From positions 1-64,000 of the forward strand of contig CAILCI010000012.1 of assembly GCA_903832625.1 (NCBI GenBank): a DNA stretch of 64,000 bases, given 5' to 3'. Made by a program: the position numbers and the translations under genes. Within the stretch, counting starts at the first letter, position 1. Each line of letters begins with the position of its first letter. Of the stretch, positions 42,221 to 51,222 are shown piece by piece. The notes beneath the pieces were generated by a model. It was not told the DNA's origin, ran no database searches, and saw nothing but the letters and a program-made list of their open reading frames with translations. Origin of the DNA: an uncultured Burkholderiales bacterium. GTDB lineage: Bacteria; Pseudomonadota; Gammaproteobacteria; Burkholderiales; Burkholderiaceae_C.

Positions 42221-43290
42221 AGACCTCGGTACATCGCGCTGGCTTGGTATTTGACGCGCAGCCGACGCACCGCCACCAACAACACCGCGCTCACGGGCAG
42301 TGCCACCAACACGCCCACAAAGCCCAGCAGTTGACCAAATGCCAACAAAGCAAAAATCACATGCAGCGGATGCAGACCAATGCGCTCACCCACCAAGCGC
42401 GGCGTCAGCACAAAGCCTTCAATCAACTGACCCAAACCGTAGACCACGGCCACCACCAGCAAGGCATGCGAGGGTTCAAACTGCAACACGCCCGCCAGCA
42501 GCGCCAAGCACAGTCCCACACCAAAACCTACGTAGGGGACAAACACCGCCAAGCCAGTGAACACGCCGATAGGCAGCGCCAACTCCAAGCCAAACAACCA
42601 CAGCCCCACGCTGTAATACACCGCCAACAACCCCATGACCGAGAGTTGGCCGCGCAAATACTGACCCAGCACTTGGTCGCATTCGCCCACGAAACTGTCG
42701 TAAGCGCTGCGCATGGGCAGCGGCACCAAAGCTTCGACATGGCCCACAAATCGCCGCCAATCGAGCAACAAATAAAACAGCACGACCGGAATCAGCACCG
42801 CATTGCCCACCACAGCCAGCGCTGCGCTGCCGCCTATGCGCACCGAATCAAAGGTCTTGGCCCAACCGTCGTCCATGAGGCCATTGAAGCCTTTGATCGC
42901 CAAGGCCTTGAGGTCTTGCACGTCCCAGCTGGCGGGCACACCCAAGCTTTGCAGCACAGGGGAAGCTGTCGCTTGCGCGCGTTCGATCAATTGCGGCAAT
43001 TGGTCGCGAATTCGGGGTAACTCGTGGCTCAAAATCGGAATGACCAACATCAGCAAAGCCAAGCACAGCAGCAAAAACACCACTTCCACCAGCACCACCG
43101 CCAAAGCACGGGGCAGTCGTCCCGCCAACAGCATTTGCAAGCCGCCCACCAAAGGGTTGAGCGCATAAGCCAAAACCGCCGCCACCACAAACGGCATGAG
43201 CACTGCCCCTAAGAGCCAAAAAACGAGCGCCAATGCGAACGCCAGCGCCGTCCAGGCGAGCGTGATTTGTCGGGTCGAATTTGATTGCAT
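42217..43290 (-). CDS. AI-2E family (PerM-like) membrane transporter
   Basis: 357 residues with about eight membrane segments, including an N-terminal helix pair around [23 protein letters not shown], the family motif. The central region [15 protein letters not shown] and the C-terminal [41 protein letters not shown] are also characteristic. Members export or exchange small molecules or ions; the AI-2 name is historic and not a prediction. The ATG at 43290 (MQSNST) is chosen over a longer frame that runs into the purM promoter region. Confidence 0.9.
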   Translation of the reverse strand: MQSNSTRQITLAWTALAFALALVFWLLGAVLMPFVVAAVLAYALNPLVGGLQMLLAGRLPRALAVVLVEVVFLLLCLALLMLVIPILSHELPRIRDQLPQLIERAQATASPVLQSLGVPASWDVQDLKALAIKGFNGLMDDGWAKTFDSVRIGGSAALAVVGNAVLIPVVLFYLLLDWRRFVGHVEALVPLPMRSAYDSFVGECDQVLGQYLRGQLSVMGLLAVYYSVGLWLFGLELALPIGVFTGLAVFVPYVGFGVGLCLALLAGVLQFEPSHALLVVAVVYGLGQLIEGFVLTPRLVGERIGLHPLHVIFALLAFGQLLGFVGVLVALPVSAVLLVAVRRLRVKYQASAMYRGL

Positions 43291-43337
43291 ACAGTGCCTT
43301 GCTTGCGGGGCTTTAAAATTCCTTCTCAATTCTATTC

Positions 43338-43361
43338 GGCGCGGGGCTTGCTTTTCGCGCC
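43338..43361 (+). promoter_or_regulatory. Small hairpin in the purM leader
   Basis: GGCGCG (43338-43343) pairs with CGCGCC (43356-43361) around 12 bases, 16 bases upstream of the purM ATG. It could affect ribosome access but is short and has no recognised match to a purine riboswitch. Confidence 0.3.
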
Positions 43362-43377
43362 ATTTCCCCTATCCACC

Positions 43378-44436
43378 ATGAACACACCCCTTTCCTACAA
43401 AGACGCTGGCGTTGACATTGACGCTGGCGACGCCTTGGTTGAACGCATCAAACCGCTGGCCAAAAAAACCATGCGCGAAGGCGTGTTGGCTGGCATTGGC
43501 GGCTTTGGCGCGCTGTTTGAAGTGCCCAAGCGCTACAAAGAACCCGTGCTGGTCAGCGGCACAGACGGCGTGGGCACCAAGCTCAAGCTGGCGTTTGAAT
43601 GGAATATGCACGACACCGTGGGCATCGACTTGGTGGCCATGAGCGTCAACGACGTGCTGGTGCAAGGCGCCGAGCCACTGTTCTTCTTAGATTACTTTGC
43701 CTGCGGCAAGCTCGACGTGGACACCGCCGCCGCTGTGGTGGGTGGCATCGCCAAAGGCTGCGAATTGTCGGGCTGCGCTTTGATTGGCGGTGAAACCGCC
43801 GAAATGCCCGGCATGTACCCCGCAGGCGAATACGACTTGGCAGGCTTTGCCGTTGGCGCGGTTGAAAAGTCAAAAATCTTGAACGGCCACAACGTGCAAG
43901 CGGGCGATGTGGTGCTGGGCTTGGCCTCGGCGGGCGTGCATTCCAACGGGTTTTCGCTGGTGCGCAAAGTCATTGAGCGCGCAGGCAGCAACGCGCCTGC
44001 AACGCTTGACGGCCAGCCCTTCAAACAAGCCATCATGGCACCCACCCGCTTGTACGTGAAGAGCGTGTTGGCGGCTTTGGGGTCAGAACAAAATGCGCAG
44101 GCACACACGCAAAACGGCGGCATCAAAGCCTTGGCACACATCACCGGCGGCGGCTTGTTGGAGAACATTCCCCGCGTTTTGCCCGACGGCTTGGCCGCGC
44201 ATTTGCGTGCGGGCAGCTGGCCGCAAACCGAGTTGTTTGCTTGGCTGCAAGCCACAGCGGGCATTGACGACATCGAAATGAACCGCACCTTCAACAACGG
44301 CATTGGCATGGTGGTGGTAGTGGACGCCGCCCACGCCCAAGCCATTGCCGAAGTGTTAGGCGCGCATGGCGAAGCCGTGCACACCCTTGGCGTGATTGCG
44401 CCACGGGGCGCGGGGGCTGCGGTGGTGGTGGCTTAA
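43378..44436 (+). CDS. purM: Phosphoribosylformylglycinamidine cyclo-ligase
   Basis: AIR synthetase, fifth step of purine synthesis. 352 residues. Family blocks: [22 protein letters not shown] at the start, [26 protein letters not shown] (phosphate loop), [36 protein letters not shown] and the late [16 protein letters not shown]. Divergent from the AI-2E family gene; likely monocistronic. ATG 43378 fits the family N terminus. Confidence 0.97.
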   Translation: MNTPLSYKDAGVDIDAGDALVERIKPLAKKTMREGVLAGIGGFGALFEVPKRYKEPVLVSGTDGVGTKLKLAFEWNMHDTVGIDLVAMSVNDVLVQGAEPLFFLDYFACGKLDVDTAAAVVGGIAKGCELSGCALIGGETAEMPGMYPAGEYDLAGFAVGAVEKSKILNGHNVQAGDVVLGLASAGVHSNGFSLVRKVIERAGSNAPATLDGQPFKQAIMAPTRLYVKSVLAALGSEQNAQAHTQNGGIKALAHITGGGLLENIPRVLPDGLAAHLRAGSWPQTELFAWLQATAGIDDIEMNRTFNNGIGMVVVVDAAHAQAIAEVLGAHGEAVHTLGVIAPRGAGAAVVVA

Positions 44437-44469
44437 AAAAGCGAACGAAACCGCTCGGCGCAAGCTCGT

Positions 44470-45198
44470 TCAAGCTTGCGTTGAATCCACCTGCGGCAGC
44501 AAAACCGCCAGCCGGTGTTTGACTTTGATGCGGCGCGGCGTGTCGCCGTGAGAGGTGTAAATTTCATCCAAATTGCGCAACATGCGCGCAACGATTTCGC
44601 GGGCTGTGGCAGGGCGCAGGTGCATTTGAATGAACATATCGGGCAACTCGCCGTCGCCCACCAAGCCCGATTCTGCGTACATGGGCGCCAAGCGCTCGGA
44701 CAAATCTTCTTTGCTCAGCGATTGGCCGCTCAAGGGGTCAATCACCACTTGGCCTTCGTGCGGATAAGGCAAGCGCACTTTGAGCAAAAAATGCCCCGGA
44801 AAACTCACCCCGCACGCATCGAGCCCAATCGCTTGCGCCAACTCCAACCACACCACGGCAAGGCTGATGGAGATACCGCGTCGTTGGTGCAGCACGGCGT
44901 GGATGAAACTGTTTTCGGGGTCGTAGTAATTGTTCAAGTTGCCCGCAAAACCCAGCTCTTCATAAAAGAAGTTGTTGAGCATTCTCAAGCGGTGCAGACT
45001 GCCTGCGTCTTTGGGCAAGCGGCGTTTGAGGCGCTCACACAGGTGGTCAACTTGGTCGAGCACCTCTTGTACATCGGTGTCGGGGTATTCGTCTTGCGCC
45101 AAACTGGCCGCAGCTTCGAGCAGCGGGAAATGCTCATCGCTTTGAACCAATGACTCAAAGTACTCAAGTGCGCTGGGAATGTGGAGCTTTAAATCCAT
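44470..45198 (-). CDS. SirB1-family protein (transglutaminase-like/TPR)
   Basis: 242 residues of the SirB1 family. It has the NNFFYEELGFAGNLNNYYDPENSF segment, then RGISISLAVVWLELAQAIGLDACGVSFPGHFLLKV, which resembles a transglutaminase core with the Cys-to-Ser change typical of the family (GISIS) and a conserved His (FPGHFLL). A helical C-terminal repeat region follows. Function is not established. It starts four bases downstream of the murJ stop, so the two genes are probably co-transcribed. Confidence 0.88.
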   Translation of the reverse strand: MDLKLHIPSALEYFESLVQSDEHFPLLEAAASLAQDEYPDTDVQEVLDQVDHLCERLKRRLPKDAGSLHRLRMLNNFFYEELGFAGNLNNYYDPENSFIHAVLHQRRGISISLAVVWLELAQAIGLDACGVSFPGHFLLKVRLPYPHEGQVVIDPLSGQSLSKEDLSERLAPMYAESGLVGDGELPDMFIQMHLRPATAREIVARMLRNLDEIYTSHGDTPRRIKVKHRLAVLLPQVDSTQA

Positions 45199-45202
45199 GT
45201 CT

Positions 45203-46768
45203 TTATTGTCGGAGCAACTCGCGCAACTTTAACCCCGTGAGGCGCAAGCTCGCAAAATAAATCAAAGCGCTCACAGCCAGAACGCCCGCCATCAAGGCCA
45301 CACGCATGAGGGGTGCGTCATGCAAAGCCAACCAATCCCAATGCTGCGCCGCCCACATGAGCCAGCCCACCAGCACTGCACAAGCCACCGCCACCTGCGC
45401 CATAAAACGCCACCAACCCGCCAACGGCAGGTAAGCGCCGCTGGTACGCAAACCCCACAGCAGCCAGCCCGCGTTGATCAATGCGCCCAAGCCAATCGAC
45501 AAAGCCAAACCCGCATGAGCCAACAAGGGCACAAACATAAAGTTCAGCAACTGCGTCACCACCAACACAGCCACCGCAATGCGAACTGGCGTGCGAATGT
45601 CTTGCCGCGCGTAATACCCCGGCGCCAGCACCTTAATAGCCACCAATCCCAACAGCCCCACGCCATAGCCCATCAAAGCCAGCGTGGTTTGCTGCACATC
45701 ATGGGCGCTGAACGCGCGGTAGTTGTAGAGCACCGACACCAAAGGCAAAGAAAACACCAGCAAGGCCAGCGAACACGGCAGCGCCAGCACCAGCACCAAG
45801 CGCAAGCCCCAATCCAACATCGCGCTGTAACGCAGGCTGTCGTTGGCCGCTTTGGCAGCTGACAATTGCGGCATGAGCACCACGCCCAATGCCACGCCCA
45901 GCATCGCGGTGGGAAATTCCATCAAACGGTCGGCATAACTCAGCCAGCTCACACTGCCCGCGCCTTGGTAGGACGCGATTTGCGTGTTGATGAGCAATGA
46001 CACTTGCGCCACGCTCACGCCCAGCAGCGCAGGCGCCATCAACTGCAAAATGCGCTGCACACCCTCGCCTCGCCACGCTTGGCGCAGGGCCGATGCGCTC
46101 AAGCCAATGCGCGGCAACAAATGCAAACGCTTGAGCGCCAGCAGCTGCACCGTCAACTGGAGCACACCGCCCAGCAGCACACCGCCAGCCAGCGCATAAA
46201 TAGGCGCAATACCCATCGCGCCAAACCAAGGCGAACCCCACAAAGCAGCGCTGATCATGGCCACATTGAGCAACACAGGCGTGGCCGCAGGCACAGCAAA
46301 TTGCTTCCACGTATTGAGTACGCCAGCGGCCAGCGCCACCAAAGACATGAAGGCGATGTAGGGAAACATCCAGCGCGTCATGACCACCGCCACCTCAAAA
46401 CCTTGCGGCGAATCTTGCAAACCGCTGGCCATGAGCCACACCAAGGCAGGTGCCGCCAAAACACCCACAACGCTGGTGGCCAACAAAGCCCAAGCCAGCA
46501 CCGTGGCGGCTTGGTCCATCAGCACATGGGTGGCTTCGTCTCCGTTTTTTTGGCGACTGGCGGCCAGCACGGGCACAAACGCTTGGCTGAACGCGCCCTC
46601 GGCAAACAAACGCCGAAATAAGTTGGGAATACGAAAGGCCACATTGAAGGCATCCGTCAAGGCGCTCGCGCCAAAAGTAGAGGCAATCAACAACTCGCGC
46701 ATCAAACCCGTGATGCGAGAAACCAAGGTGAGTCCAGAGACGATGGAGGCGGATTTGAAGAGTGACAC
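45203..46768 (-). CDS. murJ: Lipid II flippase MurJ
   Basis: Flips lipid II across the inner membrane. 521 residues from the GTG at 46768, with 13-14 membrane segments. The N terminus VSLFKSASIVSGLTLVSRITGLMRELLIASTFG aligns with the MurJ start and its essential Arg residues, followed by FRIPNLFRRLFAEGAFSQAFVPVL. A longer frame from ATG 46807 adds 13 residues that the family lacks and overlaps the rpsT promoter on the other strand, so I prefer GTG. The SirB1 gene follows closely. Confidence 0.93.
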   Translation of the reverse strand: MSLFKSASIVSGLTLVSRITGLMRELLIASTFGASALTDAFNVAFRIPNLFRRLFAEGAFSQAFVPVLAASRQKNGDEATHVLMDQAATVLAWALLATSVVGVLAAPALVWLMASGLQDSPQGFEVAVVMTRWMFPYIAFMSLVALAAGVLNTWKQFAVPAATPVLLNVAMISAALWGSPWFGAMGIAPIYALAGGVLLGGVLQLTVQLLALKRLHLLPRIGLSASALRQAWRGEGVQRILQLMAPALLGVSVAQVSLLINTQIASYQGAGSVSWLSYADRLMEFPTAMLGVALGVVLMPQLSAAKAANDSLRYSAMLDWGLRLVLVLALPCSLALLVFSLPLVSVLYNYRAFSAHDVQQTTLALMGYGVGLLGLVAIKVLAPGYYARQDIRTPVRIAVAVLVVTQLLNFMFVPLLAHAGLALSIGLGALINAGWLLWGLRTSGAYLPLAGWWRFMAQVAVACAVLVGWLMWAAQHWDWLALHDAPLMRVALMAGVLAVSALIYFASLRLTGLKLRELLRQ

Positions 46769-46795
46769 AGGCCGAGTGTAGCCAAACTGAGTTTT

Positions 46796-46804
46796 TGATA
46801 TACT
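46796..46804 (+). promoter_or_regulatory. Extended minus-10 promoter for rpsT
   Basis: TG-A-TATACT (46796-46804) is an extended minus-10 element with no good minus-35 box 17 bases upstream, typical of promoters that rely on the TG motif. It gives a leader of about 40 bases before the rpsT ATG and lies within the alternative longer murJ reading frame. Confidence 0.55.
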
Positions 46805-46849
46805 CATGGGCTTTGCTGCAACATCCTCAAACCCTGAAGGAAATCAATC

Positions 46850-47149
46850 ATGGCATCAGCCAAACCTAAGAAAAAGAACCCGCGCCTCGCGTCGGGCCGT
46901 AAACGCGCACGCCAAGACGTCAAACTCAACGCTGCCAACACCTCATTGCGCTCCAAATACCGCACCGCTGTCAAGAACGTTGAAAAAGCGGTCTTGGCTG
47001 GCGACAAAGTCAAAGCCACCGAACTGTTTGCAAAAATGCAAGCTGTGGTTGACACCGTGGCCGACAAAGGCATCTTCCACAAAAACAAGGCCGCTCGCGA
47101 CAAGAGCCGCCTGTCCACCAAAGTCAAGGCTCTGGCCTTGGCCGCCTAA
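46850..47149 (+). CDS. rpsT: 30S ribosomal protein S20
   Basis: 99 residues. Starts [22 protein letters not shown]; the helical body with [20 protein letters not shown] and [22 protein letters not shown] is diagnostic. Slightly longer than the E. coli protein, as in other beta-proteobacteria. AAGGAAAT provides the ribosome site, and a strong terminator follows. Confidence 0.97.
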   Translation: MASAKPKKKNPRLASGRKRARQDVKLNAANTSLRSKYRTAVKNVEKAVLAGDKVKATELFAKMQAVVDTVADKGIFHKNKAARDKSRLSTKVKALALAA

Positions 47150-47219
47150 TTCATTAGGCAACCCGCCCGGCTTGAATGGTTCAAGCCGCCGTTTGTAACG
47201 GGTGCGCTGCAGCAAAAGT

Positions 47220-47246
47220 AAAAAACCGCCTTCGGGCGGTTTTTTT
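47220..47246 (+). terminator. Intrinsic terminator after rpsT
   Basis: A six-A run and CCGCC (47226-47230), loop TTCG, then GGCGG (47235-47239) and seven T. The UUCG tetraloop makes it a very stable hairpin; the A-tract on the other side means it could also work on the minus strand. Confidence 0.9.
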
Positions 47247-47310
47247 ATGGCTTTGTCGTTAAAGCACATTGAACATTTACCGCCCTAAACGCCAGCCTAA
47301 ACTCAAGGCC

Positions 47311-47670
47311 ATGATTCAAGGACTTGTTCAACTGTTTTTATTCCAAGCTTTTGGCGAGTTGTTGGCCAAATTTGCACTGCCCATGATTCCTGGGCCTGTG
47401 CTGGGTTTGGTGTTGTTGTTGCTTTATTTGGCGCTGCGTGGTCACGTGCCAGAACACATCGATGTGGTGGGCAGCACCGTGTTGCAGCATTTGGGGCTGC
47501 TGTTCATCCCAGCTTCGGTGGGTGTGGTGTTGTATTTGCCACTGCTCAAAGCCAATGCATGGGGCATTGCCAGTGCGTTGTTGGTGAGCGTGTTGGCGAC
47601 GATTGCGGTCACCTCTGGACTTCTCAAGTTGTTATCTCGCGCCGCTGAGGAGCCCCGCGATGAACAATGA
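47311..47670 (+). CDS. CidA/LrgA-family membrane protein
   Basis: 119 residues with four membrane segments: LVQLFLFQAFGELLAKF, MIPGPVLGLVLLLLYLAL (the family motif with IPGPVLGLV), LGLLFIPASVGVVLYLP and a C-terminal helix. Holin-like proteins linked to murein hydrolase export or, in newer work, to pyruvate or glycolate transport together with LrgB. It overlaps the LrgB gene by 11 bases. Confidence 0.9.
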   Translation: MIQGLVQLFLFQAFGELLAKFALPMIPGPVLGLVLLLLYLALRGHVPEHIDVVGSTVLQHLGLLFIPASVGVVLYLPLLKANAWGIASALLVSVLATIAVTSGLLKLLSRAAEEPRDEQ

Positions 47671-48388
47671 ACTACCGCCCATTTCTGACATTTGGGTTTA
47701 TCTCTCGGGCAGCCCCCTGCTGGCTTTGGTCCTCACCTTGAGCGCTTATTGGATAGGTCTGAGCATCTACGAACGTACGCAGCGCAACCCACTGGCCAAT
47801 CCGGTGCTGATTGCCGTGGTGTTGGTGGCAGGCATCATCAGCGCGTTAAACATGCCTTATGCCAAGTATTTTGAGGGCGCGCAATTTGTGCATTTCTTGC
47901 TAGGCACGGCCACGGTGTCGCTGGCAATTCCCATCTACAAAGGCTGGGCATCGCTCAAGCGACGCATAGGCGTGTTGTTGCTGGCATTGTTTGCGGGCGC
48001 TGCAACGTCCATTGTCACGGCGGTGGGTGTGGCGCGTTGGTTGGGGGTTGATGAATCTTTGGTGCGCGGTTTGGTGGCCAAGTCAGTCACTGCGCCTATT
48101 GCAATGGGCATTGCAGAACGGGTCCATGCCTCACCCACATTGACCGCTATTTTTGCGGTGAGCACGGGTATTTTGGGTGCGGTATTGGGACGCTTTGTGC
48201 TCAATGGCCTTCACATCCAAGCCTGGTGGCAGCGGGGTTTTGCGCTAGGCGTTGCCGCACATGGCATCGGCACATCTCGCGCTTTGAGCGTTCACCCCGA
48301 GGCAGGCGCTTATGCCAGCTTGGGCATGGGCATGCACGGCATTGCGGGGGCGGTGTTGATTCCTTATTTGGCTGGGCAGCTGTTTTAA
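47660..48388 (+). CDS. LrgB/CidB-family membrane protein
   Basis: 242 residues with seven or more membrane segments. Characteristic LrgB blocks: NPLANPVLIAVVLVAGI, KYFEGAQFVHFLLGTATVSLAIPIYKGW, AKSVTAPIAMGIAE and GVAAHGIGTSRAL near the end. It works with the preceding CidA-like protein. The ATG at 47660 lies within the last codons of that gene. Confidence 0.92.
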   Translation: MNNELPPISDIWVYLSGSPLLALVLTLSAYWIGLSIYERTQRNPLANPVLIAVVLVAGIISALNMPYAKYFEGAQFVHFLLGTATVSLAIPIYKGWASLKRRIGVLLLALFAGAATSIVTAVGVARWLGVDESLVRGLVAKSVTAPIAMGIAERVHASPTLTAIFAVSTGILGAVLGRFVLNGLHIQAWWQRGFALGVAAHGIGTSRALSVHPEAGAYASLGMGMHGIAGAVLIPYLAGQLF

Positions 48389-48462
48389 AGCTCTGAGAGC
48401 AGCTTGATGCCTTTTGCCGGAATTGGCACAGGACTCAAGAACAACACGCCCCAGCTCGCCCG

Positions 48463-48618
48463 CGTGCCGAACAACCGAAAGCGCGCGTCAACATCCGTCT
48501 GTCTCAAGAGCTTGTTGAGTACTTCAAACCTGACGGTGACTGCTGGCAGACCCAGGCGAATCCGGCAACAAACACGCCTCAACGACCTGTAAGTCGTTGT
48601 CTTTGGCGAAATTCATGA
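48463..48618 (+). pseudogene. BrnA-like antitoxin remnant
   Basis: An open stretch without its own start codon or ribosome site. Positions 48484-48555 read RVNIRLSQELVEYFKPDGD then CWQTQ, which closely matches the ribbon-helix-helix core of BrnA antitoxins (R-V-x-I-R-L-x-x-E-[VL]-[VL]-E-[YW]-F-[KR] ... W-Q-T-[RQ]). After that the match fades (ANPATNTPQ), where BrnA would continue with I[ND]AxLR. No BrnT toxin is visible upstream: 48389-48462 holds nothing recognisable. It overlaps the 3' end of the DUF3579 gene on the other strand. Confidence 0.6.
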
Positions 48619-48862
48619 CAAAACTCCAGGCCATTGGCTCTTCGTCGCGCAAATCGGTGTGGACGATGACGCATTTTTGGTTGCCCAAGGTGTTGGGCAC
48701 GCACCACGGGGAGTAGCTCAAGTGGCTGCCCGGCGTGGCCCCGCCGGGGCGAAATTGGCTCATCACGCCCGCCAGACGTTCGGCCCAGTCGCTGGGTCTG
48801 AACGTGCTGCCTGAGTGGGTGACACCCAGGATGAAAACTTCTTTGGCGGAGTGAGAAACCAT
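48524..48862 (-). CDS. DUF3579 family protein
   Basis: 112 residues. Recognised by KEVFILGVTHSGSTFRPSDWAERLAGVMSQF, SYSPWCVPNTLGNQKCVIVHTDLRDEEPMAWSFVMNFAKDNDLQVVEACLLPD. The family is typical of beta-proteobacteria, often next to argD/argF, and has no known activity. The last 11 residues (PGSASSHRQV region) overlap the BrnA remnant on the other strand and may be a replaced tail. Its promoter carries a palindrome matching the gntR upstream site. Confidence 0.85.
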   Translation of the reverse strand: MVSHSAKEVFILGVTHSGSTFRPSDWAERLAGVMSQFRPGGATPGSHLSYSPWCVPNTLGNQKCVIVHTDLRDEEPMAWSFVMNFAKDNDLQVVEACLLPDSPGSASSHRQV

Positions 48863-48928
48863 CGGGTAGAGGCTGAGTTTTGAGGGTTGAGCCCCAGGGG
48901 ATCTCCCTAGTCGGCCTGCAGCGGAAAT

Positions 48929-48958
48929 TGTATCTTATATAAGACTTGCGCCGCAAAA
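48929..48958 (-). promoter_or_regulatory. DUF3579 promoter with TCTTATATAAGA operator
   Basis: On the minus strand TTGCGG (48958-48953), an 18-base spacer and TACAAT (48934-48929). The spacer holds the perfect 12-bp palindrome TCTTATATAAGA (48935-48946) directly against the minus-10 box. The same arrangement with near-identical sequence is found upstream of gntR (62211-62228). The rest of 48959-49079, before argD, includes a TAAAAT at 49024-49029 as a possible argD minus-10. Confidence 0.55.
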
Positions 48959-49079
48959 GAGGCCCATAGGACGGAACACAACACTCTAAGCGGATCGCCT
49001 CATTTTTGTCATGAGACACGCTCTAAAATCACGCTTCAACGGCTCAACCTTCGTTGGGTCGTTTTCTTTTGGAGTCCAC

Positions 49080-50291
49080 ATGTCTGCCGTTGCATCCTTT
49101 GTCAGCCCCACCGAACCTCATGTCATGCCCACCTTTGGGCGCTTGCCCGTGGCCATCGTTCGCGGTCAAGGCTGCCGAGTCTGGGACGCCAACGGCAAAA
49201 GTTATTTGGATGCGCTCGCAGGTATTGCGGTCAACACATTGGGCCACAACCACCCCGTGCTCACTCCCGCGCTGCAACAGCAAATCAGCGAGATCATGCA
49301 TTGCTGCAATTACTACTACACGCCCAACGCCGAAAAACTCGCGGCCAAATTGGTGGCCTATTCGGGCATGACCAATGTGTTTTATTGCAACAGCGGGTTA
49401 GAAGCCAACGAAGCCGCGCTCAAACTGGCACGCAAATTCGGCCACGACAAGGGCATTGAGCGTCCCGAAATTGTGGTTTATGAAAAAGCCTTTCATGGCC
49501 GCTCCATCGCCACTTTGAGCGCCACAGGCAACGAAAAAATCCAACAAGGCTTTGGGCCTTTGGTGGAAGGTTTTATCCGCGTTCCGGTCAACAGCATTGA
49601 GGCCTTGAAACAAGCCACGGCGGGCAATCCCAATGTGGTGGCTGTGTTTTTGGAGACCATCCAAGGCGAAGGCGGCATCAACCCCATGCACGTGGATTAC
49701 TTGCGCGACGTGCGCCAGCTTTGCGACGAACGCGATTGGCTGATGATGGTGGACGAAGTCCAAAGCGGCATGGGTCGCACGGGCAAATGGTTTGCTCACC
49801 AATGGGCAGGCATCGTGCCCGATGTCATGCCGCTGGCCAAAGGCTTGGCTTCTGGCGTGCCGATTGGCGCCGTGGTGGCCGGCCCCAAAGCTGCGCACAT
49901 TTTCAAAGCTGGCAGCCACGGCTCCACGTTTGGTGGCAACCCCCTGGCCATGCGTGCGGGTTTGGAGACGCTGCAAATCATGGAAAAAGACGATTTGCTG
50001 GGCAACGCCAGCCGCATGGGCGCGTATTTGCGCACGGCTTTTGAGCGCGAACTGGGCAATGTCAAGGGGTTTGTCGAAGTACGCGGCCAAGGCCTGATGA
50101 TGGGCATTCAACTCGACCGTGCGTGTGGCGCCCTCATGCAACGCGCCGTGGACGCAGGCCTGCTCTTGAGCGTGACAGCTGACAGCGTGGTGCGCTTGTT
50201 GCCGCCGCTCATCTTGAGCCAAGCCGAAGCAGACGAATTGGTGTCCATCTTGGTGCCGCTGATCAAAACCTTCCTCGCTGAAGCGCCATGA
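49080..50291 (+). CDS. argD: Acetylornithine aminotransferase
   Basis: PLP enzyme of class III aminotransferases, 403 residues; converts N-acetylglutamate semialdehyde to N-acetylornithine (and may serve as succinyldiaminopimelate aminotransferase). Blocks: GKSYLDALAGIAVNTLGHNHP, FYCNSGLEANEAALKLAR, YEKAFHGRSIATLSATGN, MMVDEVQSGMGRTG, and the PLP lysine in PLAKGLASGVPIGAV. ATG 49080 has TTTGGAG upstream. Its stop overlaps argF by four bases. Confidence 0.94.
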   Translation: MSAVASFVSPTEPHVMPTFGRLPVAIVRGQGCRVWDANGKSYLDALAGIAVNTLGHNHPVLTPALQQQISEIMHCCNYYYTPNAEKLAAKLVAYSGMTNVFYCNSGLEANEAALKLARKFGHDKGIERPEIVVYEKAFHGRSIATLSATGNEKIQQGFGPLVEGFIRVPVNSIEALKQATAGNPNVVAVFLETIQGEGGINPMHVDYLRDVRQLCDERDWLMMVDEVQSGMGRTGKWFAHQWAGIVPDVMPLAKGLASGVPIGAVVAGPKAAHIFKAGSHGSTFGGNPLAMRAGLETLQIMEKDDLLGNASRMGAYLRTAFERELGNVKGFVEVRGQGLMMGIQLDRACGALMQRAVDAGLLLSVTADSVVRLLPPLILSQAEADELVSILVPLIKTFLAEAP

Positions 50292-51217
50292 AACACTATT
50301 TGCAATTCACCGATTTGACGGCGCAGGAATACGCGTATTTGTTTTCGCGCGCCGCCTTCATCAAACACAAGTTCAAGGCTTACGAAAAACACCACACCTT
50401 GGTTGATCGCACCTTGGCCATGATTTTCGAAAAAGCGTCAACCCGCACCCGTGTGAGCTTTGAGGCGGGCATGTACCAACTCGGCGGCTCGGTGGTGCAC
50501 TTGACCACGGGCGACAGCCAATTGGGACGTGCCGAACCCATTGAAGACAGCGCCAAAGTCATCAGCCGCATGGTCGATTTGGTGATGATTCGCACCTACG
50601 GCCAAGACAAGATCAACAGCTTTGCGGCCAACTCCCGCGTGCCTGTCATCAATGGCTTGACCAACGACTTTCACCCTTGCCAAATCTTGGCCGATTTGTT
50701 CACCTTCATCGAACAACGGGGTGATGTGAAGCAACCCTTGGAATGCCTCAAAGGCAAAGTGGTGGCTTGGGTGGGCGACGGCAACAACATGGCCAACACA
50801 TGGTTGCAAGCCGCAGACTTACTCGGTTTTACCGTGCATGTGAGCACGCCCAGCGGCTACGAAATTGACACCGCCGTGGCCGGCTTGGCCACGCACAACT
50901 GCTTCAAAGTCTTCCAAGACCCGATGCAGGCCTGCGAAGGCGCAGATTTGGTGACGACTGATGTGTGGACCAGCATGGGCTATGAGGCCGAAAACGAAGC
51001 CCGCAAACAAGCCTTCGCCGATTGGTGCGTGGACTCGGAGATGATGGCCGTGGCCAAACCCAATGCCCTCTTCATGCACTGCCTGCCCGCCCACCGTGGC
51101 GAAGAAGTAACAGCCGAGGTGATTGACGGCGCACAAAGCGTGGTCTGGGACGAGGCCGAAAACCGCATGCATGTGCAAAAAGCCTTGATGGAATATTTGC
51201 TGCTCGGACAACTCTGA
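50288..51217 (+). CDS. argF: Ornithine carbamoyltransferase
   Basis: Forms citrulline from ornithine and carbamoyl phosphate. 309 residues with the carbamoyl-phosphate motif ASTRTRVSFE, HPCQILADLFT, GDGNNMANTW, the ornithine-binding VWTSMGYE and catalytic HCLPAHRGEEV. Translationally coupled to argD. Confidence 0.97.
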   Translation: MKHYLQFTDLTAQEYAYLFSRAAFIKHKFKAYEKHHTLVDRTLAMIFEKASTRTRVSFEAGMYQLGGSVVHLTTGDSQLGRAEPIEDSAKVISRMVDLVMIRTYGQDKINSFAANSRVPVINGLTNDFHPCQILADLFTFIEQRGDVKQPLECLKGKVVAWVGDGNNMANTWLQAADLLGFTVHVSTPSGYEIDTAVAGLATHNCFKVFQDPMQACEGADLVTTDVWTSMGYEAENEARKQAFADWCVDSEMMAVAKPNALFMHCLPAHRGEEVTAEVIDGAQSVVWDEAENRMHVQKALMEYLLLGQL

Positions 51218-51222
51218 GCAAA

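Noticed and set aside
48579-49019. 146-codon minus-strand frame over the DUF3579 and argD upstream region
   Set aside because: It is out of frame with the recognised DUF3579 gene and has no family features.
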